NCBI GenBank assembly: GCA_033964015.1 | Contig: CM066913.1 | Coordinates: forward strand, 24,640,790 to 24,704,789 | Direction: 5' to 3' | Source: Scolanthus callimorphus | Lineage: Eukaryota > Cnidaria > Anthozoa > Actiniaria > Edwardsiidae | DNA: 64,000 nt | Shown: positions 1-10,100 of the stretch, in pieces | Layout of the letters: each line of letters starts with the position of its first letter | Numbering within the stretch: position 1 is the first letter of the stretch | Program-made: the position numbers and the translations under genes | The notes under the pieces: model-generated | What the model was told of the DNA's origin: nothing | What the model saw: the letters and a program-made list of their open reading frames with translations, nothing else | Database searches by the model: none

Positions 1-16
1 TAAAATGCTTGGCGGT

Positions 17-56
17 AATAGGCAAGAACAGGCGAGAATAGGCGGGAATAGGCGAG
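17..56. repeat. 10-bp tandem repeat, four copies
   Basis: Four successive 10-base units, AATAGGCAAG, AACAGGCGAG, AATAGGCGGG and AATAGGCGAG, follow one another without gaps. The rest of 1-277 holds no coding signal that I can see; it would be intronic to the minus-strand gene whose exons lie at 278-570. Confidence 0.8.
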
Positions 57-277
57 TTTTGGTCCAATAACAGGCCTTGGCCTGCATAGTTGTGCAATTA
101 CAATGTAATGCCTTCCGGGCTCAAAGGAGGGAAAATTCCCCAAGCTATTTCAACAACCACAAAGCAACCAGACAACAAGCTTGTGTGTTTGGCTCAGAGA
201 TAGTAGTAAGCTCAGCATATCAAAACTAAACTGCGTCTTTGCATTTAGTCAGCCAGTGTCTTAAAACAGAGAATTAC

Positions 278-570
278 CTAAACATCTGCTCACATTTCTC
301 TGTACTTAAATCCTCTATATTACAACGGGGACCCAACAATTCAGGCTCTGGGAATGCAGCTTCCACAAAGAGAAGATCGAGGTCTTCATCGCTCGACGAC
401 GAACTTTCGGAGCTGCTGTCATCTAGTTGCATGACTTCCAAGATGTCTTTATAGTCTTGCCTGTTGTAGAAAGCATAAGTGGGTTAATTCCCTGCCACCA
501 TTTTGATTCTATTACTGAATAAAACCAACCAAAACAACTGACTCAAAACTCACCTTCTAGCAGCCACCAT
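278..570 (-). CDS. PIF/Harbinger transposase-like gene, first two coding exons
   Basis: Minus-strand gene running leftwards out of the window. Exon 1 is 570-554 and starts ATG GTG GCT GCT AGA AG before a GTGAGT donor. Exon 2 is 460-278, with acceptor TTCTACAACAG and donor GTAATT. The phase-2 junction joins them without a stop. The protein runs from MVAARR through an acidic, serine-rich stretch (DDSSSESSSSSDEDLD), then AAFPEPELLGPR, and ends IEDLSTEKCEQMFR. That order matches the N-terminal part of PIF/Harbinger (HARBI1-type) transposases, whose DDE catalytic domain would lie in exons beyond the left edge. An AGAGACCTTAAG sequence at about 681-697, read on the minus strand, resembles the AGAGACCTTTAG found in front of the second Harbinger gene at 62601. 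Whether it is a live transposon, a relic or a domesticated copy cannot be judged without the catalytic exons. Confidence 0.55.
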
Positions 571-860
571 CTTGATTCAAATCCGTGAATCTTACTCCGA
601 CATCGGGCGCACGGCTAACGTGAAACGACGAACCGCTGACCGCAGTTTGCCGTTAGCGGTAAGCGCGGTCAGACCTCAATCTTAAGGTCTCTGTTAACTG
701 ACCTTTAACTGGAATACCGCAATCACAAGCCAACAATTTGTAGCGGCGTTTGTTTTGTTTATCTAGGTGTGCATCGATGTGACACTATTTATAGATGACC
801 ACCGTGGGAACGGCTCACTTTTTGTGTCGTTATACTGTACCGTTATACTGTACTTTTCAG
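571..860. promoter_or_regulatory. Short divergent intergenic region with Harbinger-like end
   Basis: About 290 bp separate the minus-strand Harbinger-type start at 570 from the first exon I can support for the plus-strand gene at 861. It contains a CG-rich stretch (about 590-670) and an AGAGACC-type end at about 681-697. No TATA box or other promoter element is clear. Part of it is probably the 5' terminal region of the Harbinger element rather than a host promoter. Confidence 0.3.
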
Positions 861-1041
861 ACTGTCGACGAAGTTCTAGAGGAAAGTGACAGCCTTTCCT
901 TGTCTTCCGGCTTACCGCTGCTAAAAGTAAACCAGGACGAGGTAGTTTCTTATTTTCAAATTTTTTTAAACAAATATATGTTATCCTATTTTATTGCCTA
1001 TTCAACATCAGTTAATGATTTCGTTTTACTGCGCATTTTAG

Positions 1042-1753
1042 ATTGCCGAAGACGTAGTTGAGGAGGATAACTCTTCCCTTTTTTCTTTGCCGGTAAGCGT
1101 TTTTAGTTTTGTGAAAACCAAAGTTAACGCAAGTGCTTTCGCGCCAAAACCACAGGTAACCCATAAAACATAATACTTTTTAGGACCTTAATGATTTAGT
1201 TTTACTATACAATACAATACAATACAATAATTATTTATTCTGATCAAAATATCGTACATATTTTGTATACAATCGGTGGGTCAAAACTGGCAAGTACAAT
1301 CAAAGCGCTACATTATATTTGTAATATAATCTATTAATAAAGCTGCTCTTGTATCTTTTTGTATTTGTTTTTGGAAGAGTACTGGATGCGTGGCGAAGGT
1401 TGTAGTATGACTTTTTACGCTTAGGTAGTAAGGGTCGCATGGGGTGTGTCGTGCAGGATTTTATTTTTTTAAGAATGTTTCGGTCACTGTGTTCTAACAA
1501 GTCTAGGACATTGATTGCCTTGGAAGTGTATAAAGAAGTGTATACTGCACATTTTAGATGGCCGAAGACGTTGTTGAGGAGGATAACTCTTCCCTTTCTT
1601 CTTTGCCGGTAAGCGTTTTTTAATTTTGTGAAAACCACAGGTAACCCATAAAGCATAATACTTTTTAGGACCTTAATGATTTCGTTTTACTGCACATTTT
1701 AGATTGCCGAAGACGTTGTTGAGGAGGATAACACTTCCCTTTCTCCTTTGCCG
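1042..1753 (+). repeat. Triplicated 51-bp phase-0 exon with its intron
   Basis: Copies of the same 51-base exon lie at 1042-1092, 1558-1608 and 1703-1753. Each follows GCRCATTTTAG or TGCACATTTTAG and ends TTTGCCG before GTAAGC. They encode (I/M)AEDVVEEDN(S/T)SL followed by FSLP, SSLP or SPLP. The intron after each copy is duplicated too (TTAGGACCTTAATGATTT and CCACAGGTAACCCATAAA recur), so the unit duplicated was exon plus intron. A LINE fragment later separated copies 1 and 2. Confidence 0.8.
1206..1545 (-). mobile_element. 5'-truncated LINE 3' end with TTGTA tail
   Basis: The insertion interrupts the duplicated intron between exon copies 1 and 2; the third copy of that intron lacks it. On the minus strand it encodes a C-terminal LINE-like segment (LPKRKKSYYNLRHA, then TNTKRYKSSFINRLYY), and at its 3' side it ends in a short (TTGTA)n array, seen on the plus strand as ATACAATACAATACAA. 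A truncated 5' end plus a 3' microsatellite tail is typical of CR1/L2-type retroposition. Target duplication is at most 4-5 bp (TACT). Confidence 0.55.
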
Positions 1754-2779
1754 GTAAGCTTTCTTAGTTAAGTGAAAACCAAAGTTAACGTAAGTGCTTT
1801 CGCGCCAAAACCACAGGTAACCCATAAAACATAACAATACTTATTTTGGTTCACTATTATTATTATTTCAACAGAGCTTGCATACCAATGTTCAAGTTGG
1901 TTTCGGGTCTGGAAGCAATATGCAAGTAAGTTTAAGTAGGTTCACACCACGTTCGTTGTATATTTATTTACTTATTTATTTTTTAGGCTAGCGATGAAAT
2001 TAAGTGTGAGACTTGGGGCTTAGTGTTCACAAGACACGATAGTTTAAGCCGCCACATGAAAACAACACATGGCACTGTAAGTCAATGTATTGTATAATTT
2101 CTACTGTGTCACTTTGATATTTATTCAATTTTGCTGTTTAATCTATTTTAGAGCAGAAATCATCATCAATGCACAGAATGTAATGCCTCCTTTAACCGGA
2201 AAGACAACCTTGACCGTCACAAGAAAACACACCTCACACGTCGTACGTTCGGAGTGTGGGGTAGGTTTTACATGGTCGGACTTTCTGAAAGATCACATAC
2301 GATCTGTACATCGCTTCCATAGAATGTTTGAGTGTGGGGTTTGTGGGGAAATATTTCCTCGCCCCACACTCTTGCATTCCATGTTGCGACAAGGCATCCG
2401 CACGAGCAACGTGGTGGTGGTGGTGGCGGTGGCCATGGAAGACGATGAAATCGAAATTCAGAAAAAGGTGAAGCTCAACTAAAAAAGTAATAATAATAAA
2501 ATAATAATAAAAAGAATCGTTCTACAACCAGATATATATATGTATATATGTGTTTCTTTTTTTTTTAGGTAACGCCCCTAAAAAACGGATGGACTCTTCC
2601 GGCGCGCCTCGAAATGTACCACCCATTGCTGATGGAAATCTGCCTGTGACTGCGAGTGTTGCCGACAGCCCCTCACATCCTGTCGCTAATCCATCACCTG
2701 TTGTCGACAGTCCTCCACAACAAACCTCACCTATTCCCGCGAATGTTGATGTATGTAAACTTCTCTATTAACTAATGAC

Positions 2780-2936
2780 CGATCATTATCATTATCAATC
2801 ATTATCATTATCAATCATTATCATTATCAATCATTATCAATCATTATCATTATCAATCATTATCATTTTCAATCATTATCATTATCAATCATTATCATTA
2901 TCAATCATTATCATTATCAATCATTATCATTATTAA
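2780..2936 (+). repeat. TCATTATCAATCATTA minisatellite, short array
   Basis: Degenerate 18-base units of the form ATCATTATCATTATCAAT, with some shorter units and one TTTTCAATC variant. It is the same family as the large array at 4110-4994. Confidence 0.9.
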
Positions 2937-3079
2937 CTACTTACTAACCGAGAGTGAGGGCATTACGTTAAATATAAAACTGAGGTTTTGGCGTATCGAC
3001 CGAGCGATAGCGAGGTTGATACGCCAAAACCGAGGTTTGATATTTCACGTAATGCCCGAACGGTCGAGGTTAGTAAGTT
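2935..3079. repeat. Palindromic element (MITE-like)
   Basis: The left arm (TTACTAACCGAGAGTGAGGG, CATTACGT, then AAAACTGAGGTTTTGGCGTATC) is repeated in inverse order on the right (GATACGCCAAAACCGAGG, ACGTAATGCCC, GGTTAGTAAG). The loop is about 20 bases. This resembles the small foldback elements seen elsewhere in the window. No clear target duplication. Confidence 0.65.
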
Positions 3080-3109
3080 GTTTATTATATGGCATTTTTC
3101 TACAAACGT

Positions 3110-3265
3110 TTTACGAACCGGAAGTCGCCACGTTCATTTTCCCGCCGAAATAACTCAGACACGCGCCCGCGTCGCGCTCGAGTTCATTCAGAGTTTTTCA
3201 TTCTCTGAGTCAAAACAAACCCGTGTGTGCAAACCACGCCAGACTTGCTCTAAACTAATCAATCT
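3110..3265. repeat. Dispersed repeat shared in inverse with 32150-32290
   Basis: Segments such as CGGAAGTCG, TTTTCCCGCCGAAA, ACACGCGCCCGCGTC and GAGTCAAAACAAAC recur in reverse complement at about 32150-32290. That makes this one copy of a dispersed repeat family in opposite orientation. The chance reading frames through it are not coding. Confidence 0.6.
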
Positions 3266-4109
3266 CTTATGGATGTCAAATACTTCGGAATCCTTTCTTT
3301 TACAGACATTTGTCATTTATAATGTTGTTTAGTCATTTGTGAGAAACGTTTGAGGATTTGAGGGAGTTTAACAAAAGATTTAAATGACAAGCAACCGGGA
3401 ACCAAGTCTTCGATGTCAGCTCAACTTTTTTTAGCACCATTGGGGAAAACATTGCCTTTTGCACTAGCAAAAGGCCTTTAATAAATACGGAAGAAGAGTT
3501 AAACTTGAAGAAGATATTTCACAAGCTATCCTCCAGAAAATTGCAATGGTTAATTTAGCCGGCTCTTGTGCAAAAGCAAATGTCAAACTCGAGGAGATGG
3601 AGAGAGAAAAGAAATCAACGACTTCACTATCAGTTATCGGTAAGCAATGACAAAGTTTGAACTCGCTTTCTGTTATTATTTTTAGCTCTCAAGTTTCTTG
3701 AATTCCCATTACATTTTGACTTTACATGTAGCTTTTACCTTTTGCTGTTATTTTGACTCCCTCAAGTTTTCATTTTCTCAGGATAAACTCGAATTTCTTA
3801 GTAACTTTTTTTTTTCTGAGTATCTTTTGGCTCTGCTCTGATTTTGTAAACACTAAACAGGTCATTTTCTGACATTCAGCCTTTATTTTTCTCTTGTCAC
3901 AAGTTAGATTACGTGTTTAATACTGTGTCAAGTATTCCTTGTTGTGAATTTCGCTGAAAATCTCTTTTAGAATTAATGTTATTTCAAGGAGATGAATTTT
4001 CAGTGTGCACTGCGAGCGGGCATTAAGAATTTCCATAATGCCCGTGGGCATTACGGAGAGTTACGCCCGCTCGTTAGCCAATCAGAGCGCGCGTACTATC
4101 GTTGCCATA
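3266..4109. other. Non-coding stretch
   Basis: No exon or RNA gene recognised. At 4015-4075 there is a short inverted repeat (GCGGGCATTA ... TAATGCCC GTGGGCATTA ... CGCCCGC), followed by AGCCAATCAGAGCGCGCG, a motif that also sits beside other palindromes in the window. Confidence 0.5.
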
Positions 4110-4964
4110 TAATAACAATCATTATCATTATCAATCATTATCATTATCAATCATTATCATTATCAATCATCATCATTATCAATCATCATCATTATCAATC
4201 ATCATCATTATCAATCATTATCATTATCAATCATTATCATTATCAATCATTATCATTATCAATCATTATCATTATCAATCATTATCATTATCAATCATTA
4301 TCATTATCAATCATTATCATCATTATCATTATCAATCATTATCATTATCAATCATTATCATTATCAATCATTATCATTATCAATCATTATCATTATCAAT
4401 CATTATCATTATCAATCATTATCATTATCAATCATTATCATTATCGATCATTATCATTATCGATCATTATCATTATCGATCATATCATTATCGATCATTA
4501 TCATTATCGATCATTATCATTATCGATCATTATCATTATCGATCATTATCATTATCGATCATTATCATTATCGATCATTATCATTATCGATCATTATCAT
4601 TATCGATCATTATCATTATCGATCATTATCATTATCGATCATTATCATTATCGATCATTATCATTATCGATCATTATCATTATCGATCATTATCATTATC
4701 GATCATTATCATTATCGATCATTATCATTATCGATCATTATCATTATCGATCATTATCATTATCGATCATTATCATTATCGATCATTATCATTATCGATC
4801 ATTATCATTATCAATCATTATCATTATCAATCATTATCATTATCAATCATTATCATTATCAATCATTATCATTATCAATCATTATCATTATCAATCATTA
4901 TCATTATCAATCATTATCATTATCAATCATTATCATTATCATTATCATTATCATTATCATTATC

Positions 4965-4994
<30 letters not shown>
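4110..4994 (+). repeat. Large TATCATTATC(A/G)ATCAT minisatellite
   Basis: About 880 bp built mainly from 18-base units. Units near both ends carry TATCAATC. A central block, about 4441-4810, carries TATCGATC in nearly every unit, creating an ATCGAT site each time. The array finishes in pure (ATTATC)n from about 4930. Long reading frames across it are artefacts of the repeat, translating as SLSLSIIIIIN-type strings. Confidence 0.97.
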
Positions 4995-4996
<2 letters not shown>

Positions 4997-5350
4997 GCTC
5001 CTCGGTACTTCGGCAACTGATCAACCAAAACCTCCCCCTGTGCTTGAAAGCATGACCAATAGATGGTTTACAACGTGTACAGGCATCATCTGTTACGGAC
5101 ATCCCATAATCTCTCTTTTTCGAAGAGATATGCTACTTTGGAAAATGACAATGGTCAACTTTAGAGGAGTATAGCTACCCCCCCTGACCATCAATTGACA
5201 AACTCGTTTCAGTTGTGTCAAATACAGCCATAGGTCTATAGATGGTGTGAGTTTGGTGTTATTCCATGCGATCTTCATGAGAGAAAAATATGATAAGCAA
5301 TTGGATGCCCATGTTGTTCTCCATCCACCACAAGACGCAAATCGTTTTCA
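4995..5350. other. Minisatellite flank resembling the 17.6-kb locus
   Basis: The sequence after the array contains AATGGTCAACTTTAGAGGAG, TATAGCTACCCCCCCTGA and AAATATGAT. The flank after the microsatellite at 17507-17810 contains AATGGCCAACTTTGGGACG, CATAGCTACCTCCCCTGA and AAATATGATG in the same order. I infer a shared element that carries a TATC-type microsatellite. No gene seen. Confidence 0.45.
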
Positions 5351-7114
5351 TATTTTTCCTATCACACGATACTAAGTCTGATAATACATTTTACCGTGAC
5401 ATTAGAATCATAAAATTTACCTGACGTAGTATTACTGAGATGAAATTACTAGCAATAAGCACAACAAATTTGGAGTTGATGCGCATGCGCGAAATATAGG
5501 TTATCATGCCCAGTTGCCAAAGTAGCAATCCTTATTTTTTTACTAAGCGATCAACGTTATCAGGTAAGATTTTCAATGCAACGTAGTATCCATGCAATCT
5601 TTGCCATAACGTTAAAATCTCTCGAAACGGAGTTATGGTTTAGAAGATACAGAAAGTAGAATTTTGGGAAATGCTACTATGGCAATTTTTTTAATACTCA
5701 TTGCAGACAAGCTAATGCTTACAATTGACCCAAAACATCTAAAGCAACAAAGAACGACTATGGCTATCTGTTTTCTTTTCGACACAGGGTCGGGTTGCTC
5801 GGTGAAGGGTCGGGTTGCTCGGTGCGTGGTCGTCGTCCTGCAAGCTGACACAATGAAAAGACTCAAAAGACAACAGTTCATCCGCCAGCAACTACGTTAA
5901 TTTGAAAACTCCATTTAAATTTTGAGGTGTCTTATTTCACTTACACGAATAAGAACATACAAATTACCGAGGCTCCAATTACGGGATTCCCATTTTTATC
6001 AGTTCTCTCAGCATCCCCCTCGTCTTTGTAAGAGAGAAAAGAGACACGAGGAAAATAGTTTTATTGCTTAAATAATGATGCAGTTAATTAAGGCGCTATG
6101 TCGTCAAAAGCAATTTTAAGGGCGTAATAATCAGTTTTTTAGGCAAAATTACGGCATCTTGGATATCACCACTTACGCGGCAGAGCCCCCTTTAAACTTG
6201 CGCGGCTGAGACCCCTTAAAAAGCAGTGAACATTCTATGGACACGTGCTCGTCGATCAGAGGTAGGTGCGAAACTGGAATTTACTGCGGAGAAACCCTCA
6301 AATATCTGATATTAAACCTTGTTTCCCCAAAGTCTCTTATGCTCATCTTGTTGATAAGTGTTCCAGGATACCAAATAAGAGCGTAAGTAAAAACAAATTA
6401 TTGATTTCTTAAAGATTTCTTAACTTTGAGTTTGATAATATGCAATGTTCTAATTTGAAATCAGAAAAAGACATTAGGCTTTTACTTATGTTTCTAATGC
6501 GGATTTCATTGCAAATTCCCTGTAACTTTAGAGATCGTTCGCTGATTCTAGTTGTAGACCTTGATTTTAAAGTAAGATTGGGCCAACTTTCTTAGTGAAG
6601 TTTCTCTACAATATCTGCAAAATGGTAAGAAAACAGCCATTCATGCTGAACGGCTAAAGTCGCCTCACGCCGTTTGACTCAAACAAATTCGAGCATCAAA
6701 CAAATACGTCTTAGTAGATTTTAGGCATGTTTTAGTCTAAATTTGTTTTAATTGGATGTTTGATATTCATATGCTTAGAGAGTATTTTTCTGGAAAAAAG
6801 GATTAGTTTGTACACCAGCGAAATAAGTAGATTGGCTAAAAATAGCTTGCTTGTCCCAGATAAACAAGAACCAGGAAACAAGAACTTTTAATTTGTTATG
6901 TTTATAACCTCATATGCAATATTCTCGGTGGAATTTTCATATTTTGTTACTGATGCATATTATGCCTATACACGACGTAGGGCACGTTTAAGGGTATTTT
7001 GTCTTCGTGACTTTTGTCTTTGCACTGTTGCGGCGACTAAAACCGATGTAAAAGCCTCTCTGTTACAGAGTCACTCAGTAATACATGTATTTAATATCTA
7101 TTTGCTAATTTCAG
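5351..7114. other. Non-coding stretch, with a motif shared with the 17.2-kb array
   Basis: GTTGCCAAAGTAGCAA at about 5513-5528 and its near reverse complement ATGCTACTATGGCAATT at about 5669-5685 match the TTGCCATAGTAGCA units arrayed at 17211-17460. A 19-base unit, GGGTCGGGTTGCTCGGTG(A/C), is tandemly doubled near 5787-5823. I could not identify an exon that joins in phase 1 to the exon at 7115, so the 5' end of gene A may lie here unseen. Confidence 0.4.
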
Positions 7115-10100
7115 ATGGACTTTTTAGACTGAGAAACCTCTGTGAAATGTTTGCAAACGACGATATAGAATTCAAGAAGCGGTGGGCAACTAGCGTTTTC
7201 ACGACGTTCTGTGAGCTCGGGGATGTCCTCGCACTTTTGGACACTGTTGGAGAGGATTATGCTGATTTATTTGCATCATATCCAGCATTTGATCGTCACC
7301 GTGACAGAATCATGATGCTAGGAGGAGCACTCCAAGAACTCTACCGTTTACGAATGGGAAGAAACATGCCAGAATTTGACCCTTCCAAATCAATTAATGC
7401 AGCCCAAGAATATGGGGAGATTGCTGCTCTCATGGCCGAGCACAAAGTTAAGCAAAAACAGAAGAAAAAGGACGAGAAGGAGAAAGAAATGAAGGAGAAA
7501 GAAAAAGACAGGGCTTTTTGCAGGCAGATGGGTTGGAAGGATGATGACTTGGATGAGTCAGGGTCATTCAGTGGATCCTCTGTTGGAGACAGATCACCCG
7601 ATGAAGAGCTAGTAAGTTTTACCGATTATGTATAGTAATACCACTATCAAGAGGCAATATATATATATATATATTATATATTAATAGATGTATTTTCATG
7701 TAATACGGGCTGATATTTTACGAGTTGTGGACGTATCTTTCCGAACCTCGCAGGGGTGAGTAAAATGTCTGCCAGTATTACATGAAAAAAACATCTAATG
7801 AGGTATTTATTATACGACAAACAAAAATAATTTCTTTCTTTTCAAGAATCACTAGCAAATGTACACGATCGGGAAACCATTCAACTGCACGCGAAAAACT
7901 ACAGTTCGTATAAACCGGTTTCCTGTGTATGTACAGTTTTGGCCACGGTGGCGCGAAGATATGAGTTTTATTTTCGAGTGGCAAGAACAATATTTTAAGA
8001 ATGAGCGCAGCGAATGAGTAAAATATTGTTCTTGGCAGCTCGAAAATAAAACTCATATCTTCGCGCCACCGTGTAATTTTCTTTTTATTATATAGACAAA
8101 CCAGAAAAAATATTCCAAATTGATTTCCAAGCGCTTTTGTTTTGACCGATATCCTCACTTAGGTCCCGGATGTAGCTTCGTATGAGATCTACGAGTGGCG
8201 TATTTCGCAGTAAAACACTCGTGTCTATATAATAAAGCTCCATATATGCACTCAGTTTTGACCTTGTATAAAGTTACGTCACGATCGTATAATAAATAGA
8301 CAGACTATAATGATCATATTTATTACTGCGGTTTTCGCAATTCTGCGAACTCCCACTAACATTTCCTGACGCCAAACTGCGATTTGGCTTCCACCTAACA
8401 AACCTTTTCAGGCCCGTAGCAAGGTCAAAAATATTGGGGAGCCTTAAGGGAAAAGGCCTAACAATGTTCACTAGTGAAACGATAACTGATGCTTCGTTTC
8501 AGCTTCCAGTTTCTCCCCTCACAGTTTTCGTGTGGGTCGTACGGCTCTCAAATCTGTCTATAAGTCCGAAGAACCCACTAGAATTGAAAACGCAAGCCTA
8601 TTACACAGAAAAACCATTTGACTTCGGAATTGTTTGTATGCTTATTATATCTCAGTAAGGGAAGAGAAGAAACAGGTAAAGTAAAATTGTTCTAAGAAAT
8701 TTTTAGTTTATCATAGGTTTTTTTAGAGACTCATTCATGGCTTAGCGTGCGCAAACTTGAATGAAAATTTTTCTCAGCTCAAATCTTTCGAATTATAATT
8801 ATCCCTGCACATAATAGTAAGTAATCTGTAATAGAACTATTTAGTTTTGAATGTCTATGGTGCTTTCGGCTGAGGGAAATGAGTTCTTTTTTAGTTTATG
8901 TGGGAGATTTCACTGGCCGCGATGGCCGATGGCGGCTTTGTCCCTCGCTGAAAAAATCGCTTAAATTAGAACTTAGCCAAAGGTGAATCTTTTCCAAAAA
9001 AAACCCCGCCCACTTGATAGATTTCTTTCTTCTCTTCGGGTGTGTGTCCTTCGTTTTGCGATACAGCGTAAGGATTTACACTTTGAGAATATTATTCATG
9101 GCTGCACCTTTGCTTTGTGTAAATTTGTCACTCATTTTCGCCTTAGCGCGCGAACAGGAAAGCAAGGCACTGGTGTACGTTTGTTCAAGCTGAATGAAAT
9201 TTTTTCTCAACTTAAGCTTTCGAATAACAATTATCCCTGCACATTCCTGACAGTAATCTGTGACAGAACCATTTAGGTCTGAATGACCATGGTGCTTTCG
9301 GCTGTGCGAACTGAGTTCTTTTTTTAGTTTCTGTGGGAGATTTCAAAATGGCGGCTTTGTCCCTCGCTTAAGAAATCGCTTGAATTAAAACTTAGCCCAG
9401 GGTGAATCCTTTCCAACCAAAACACGCTCACTCTCGAGATTTCCACCTTCTCTGCAGGTTTGTGAACTTCTTTTTTGACGACACAGCTTCGGGCCTAAGC
9501 GGAGTGAGTGCGAACGATTTAGCCAATAAGAAACGTTTGCGCAGACAACCCGATTATAATAGTGTATATATTTTTTCTTTCCCATCTAATTTTTTTCTTC
9601 ATTATTTCCATTTGTAAAAACCTTTTCGTTTTCTTCTAGCCATACACACACATCCCTGTTTGGGTTTGGCGTGGGGAGCTTTATGAGCGGTAGTTTGTTC
9701 GTGCACTTCAACCTAATAAAGCTCTTATTTTTTGCCCAACCACGGTCTCTTGTGCGTGTCTAGAGTAAAACAATTGGTTGGTCATTACTAAAGGTGATGA
9801 CAGTTAATTGTTAACTTAATATACATTAGCCAGCTATTGGGAGGGCTCGCCCTGCTTTTAAGACAGGCGCATGGATTTTCGTTACCGCAAAGGAGGGTCC
9901 AGGACAGACATTTGCTTAAAATTAGAAGTTGAAATTTGATCGAATATGTACGGTCACTTGGGCAACCAAACACTGAAAATTACGAAGTTCATTTCAGCGA
10001 AGTGCTGCACAATTTCGTTGTGAGCAACTCGAAGCAATGCCACAGGAACACCTCCTTGAAAAAGTTGAGCGGATGTACCCGGCAATAGATATTGACCTCC

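Larger units (their letters stand above)
861..2750 (+). pseudogene. Multi-exon C2H2 zinc-finger gene, apparently decayed
   Basis: A chain of small exons bounded by AG and GT: 861-941 (begins TVDEVLEESD), 1042-1092, 1558-1608 and 1703-1753 (three copies of one 17-codon acidic exon), 1875-1925, 1987-2076, about 2152-2467 and 2569-2750. The first exons are all in phase 0. Exon 1987-2076 reads as a classical C2H2 finger whose second Cys is replaced by Trp (CETW...RHMKTTH). Exon 2152 starts with a complete finger, CTECNASFNRKDNLDRHKKTH-like in spacing (C-x2-C-x12-H-x3-H). Two further fingers, around ECGV and FECGVCG at 2270-2400, lie in a different frame, and the second shifts again before its histidines. 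The last exon is Pro/Ser-rich. I see no start codon and no 3' end. The frame breaks point to a pseudogene, though assembly errors could also cause them. The architecture differs from genes A and B, whose fingers have other spacings. Confidence 0.5.

Noticed and set aside
3992..5055. Two long overlapping reading frames of over 300 codons
   Set aside because: They are translations of the TATCATTATCAATC minisatellite (SLSLSIIIIIN strings), not genes.
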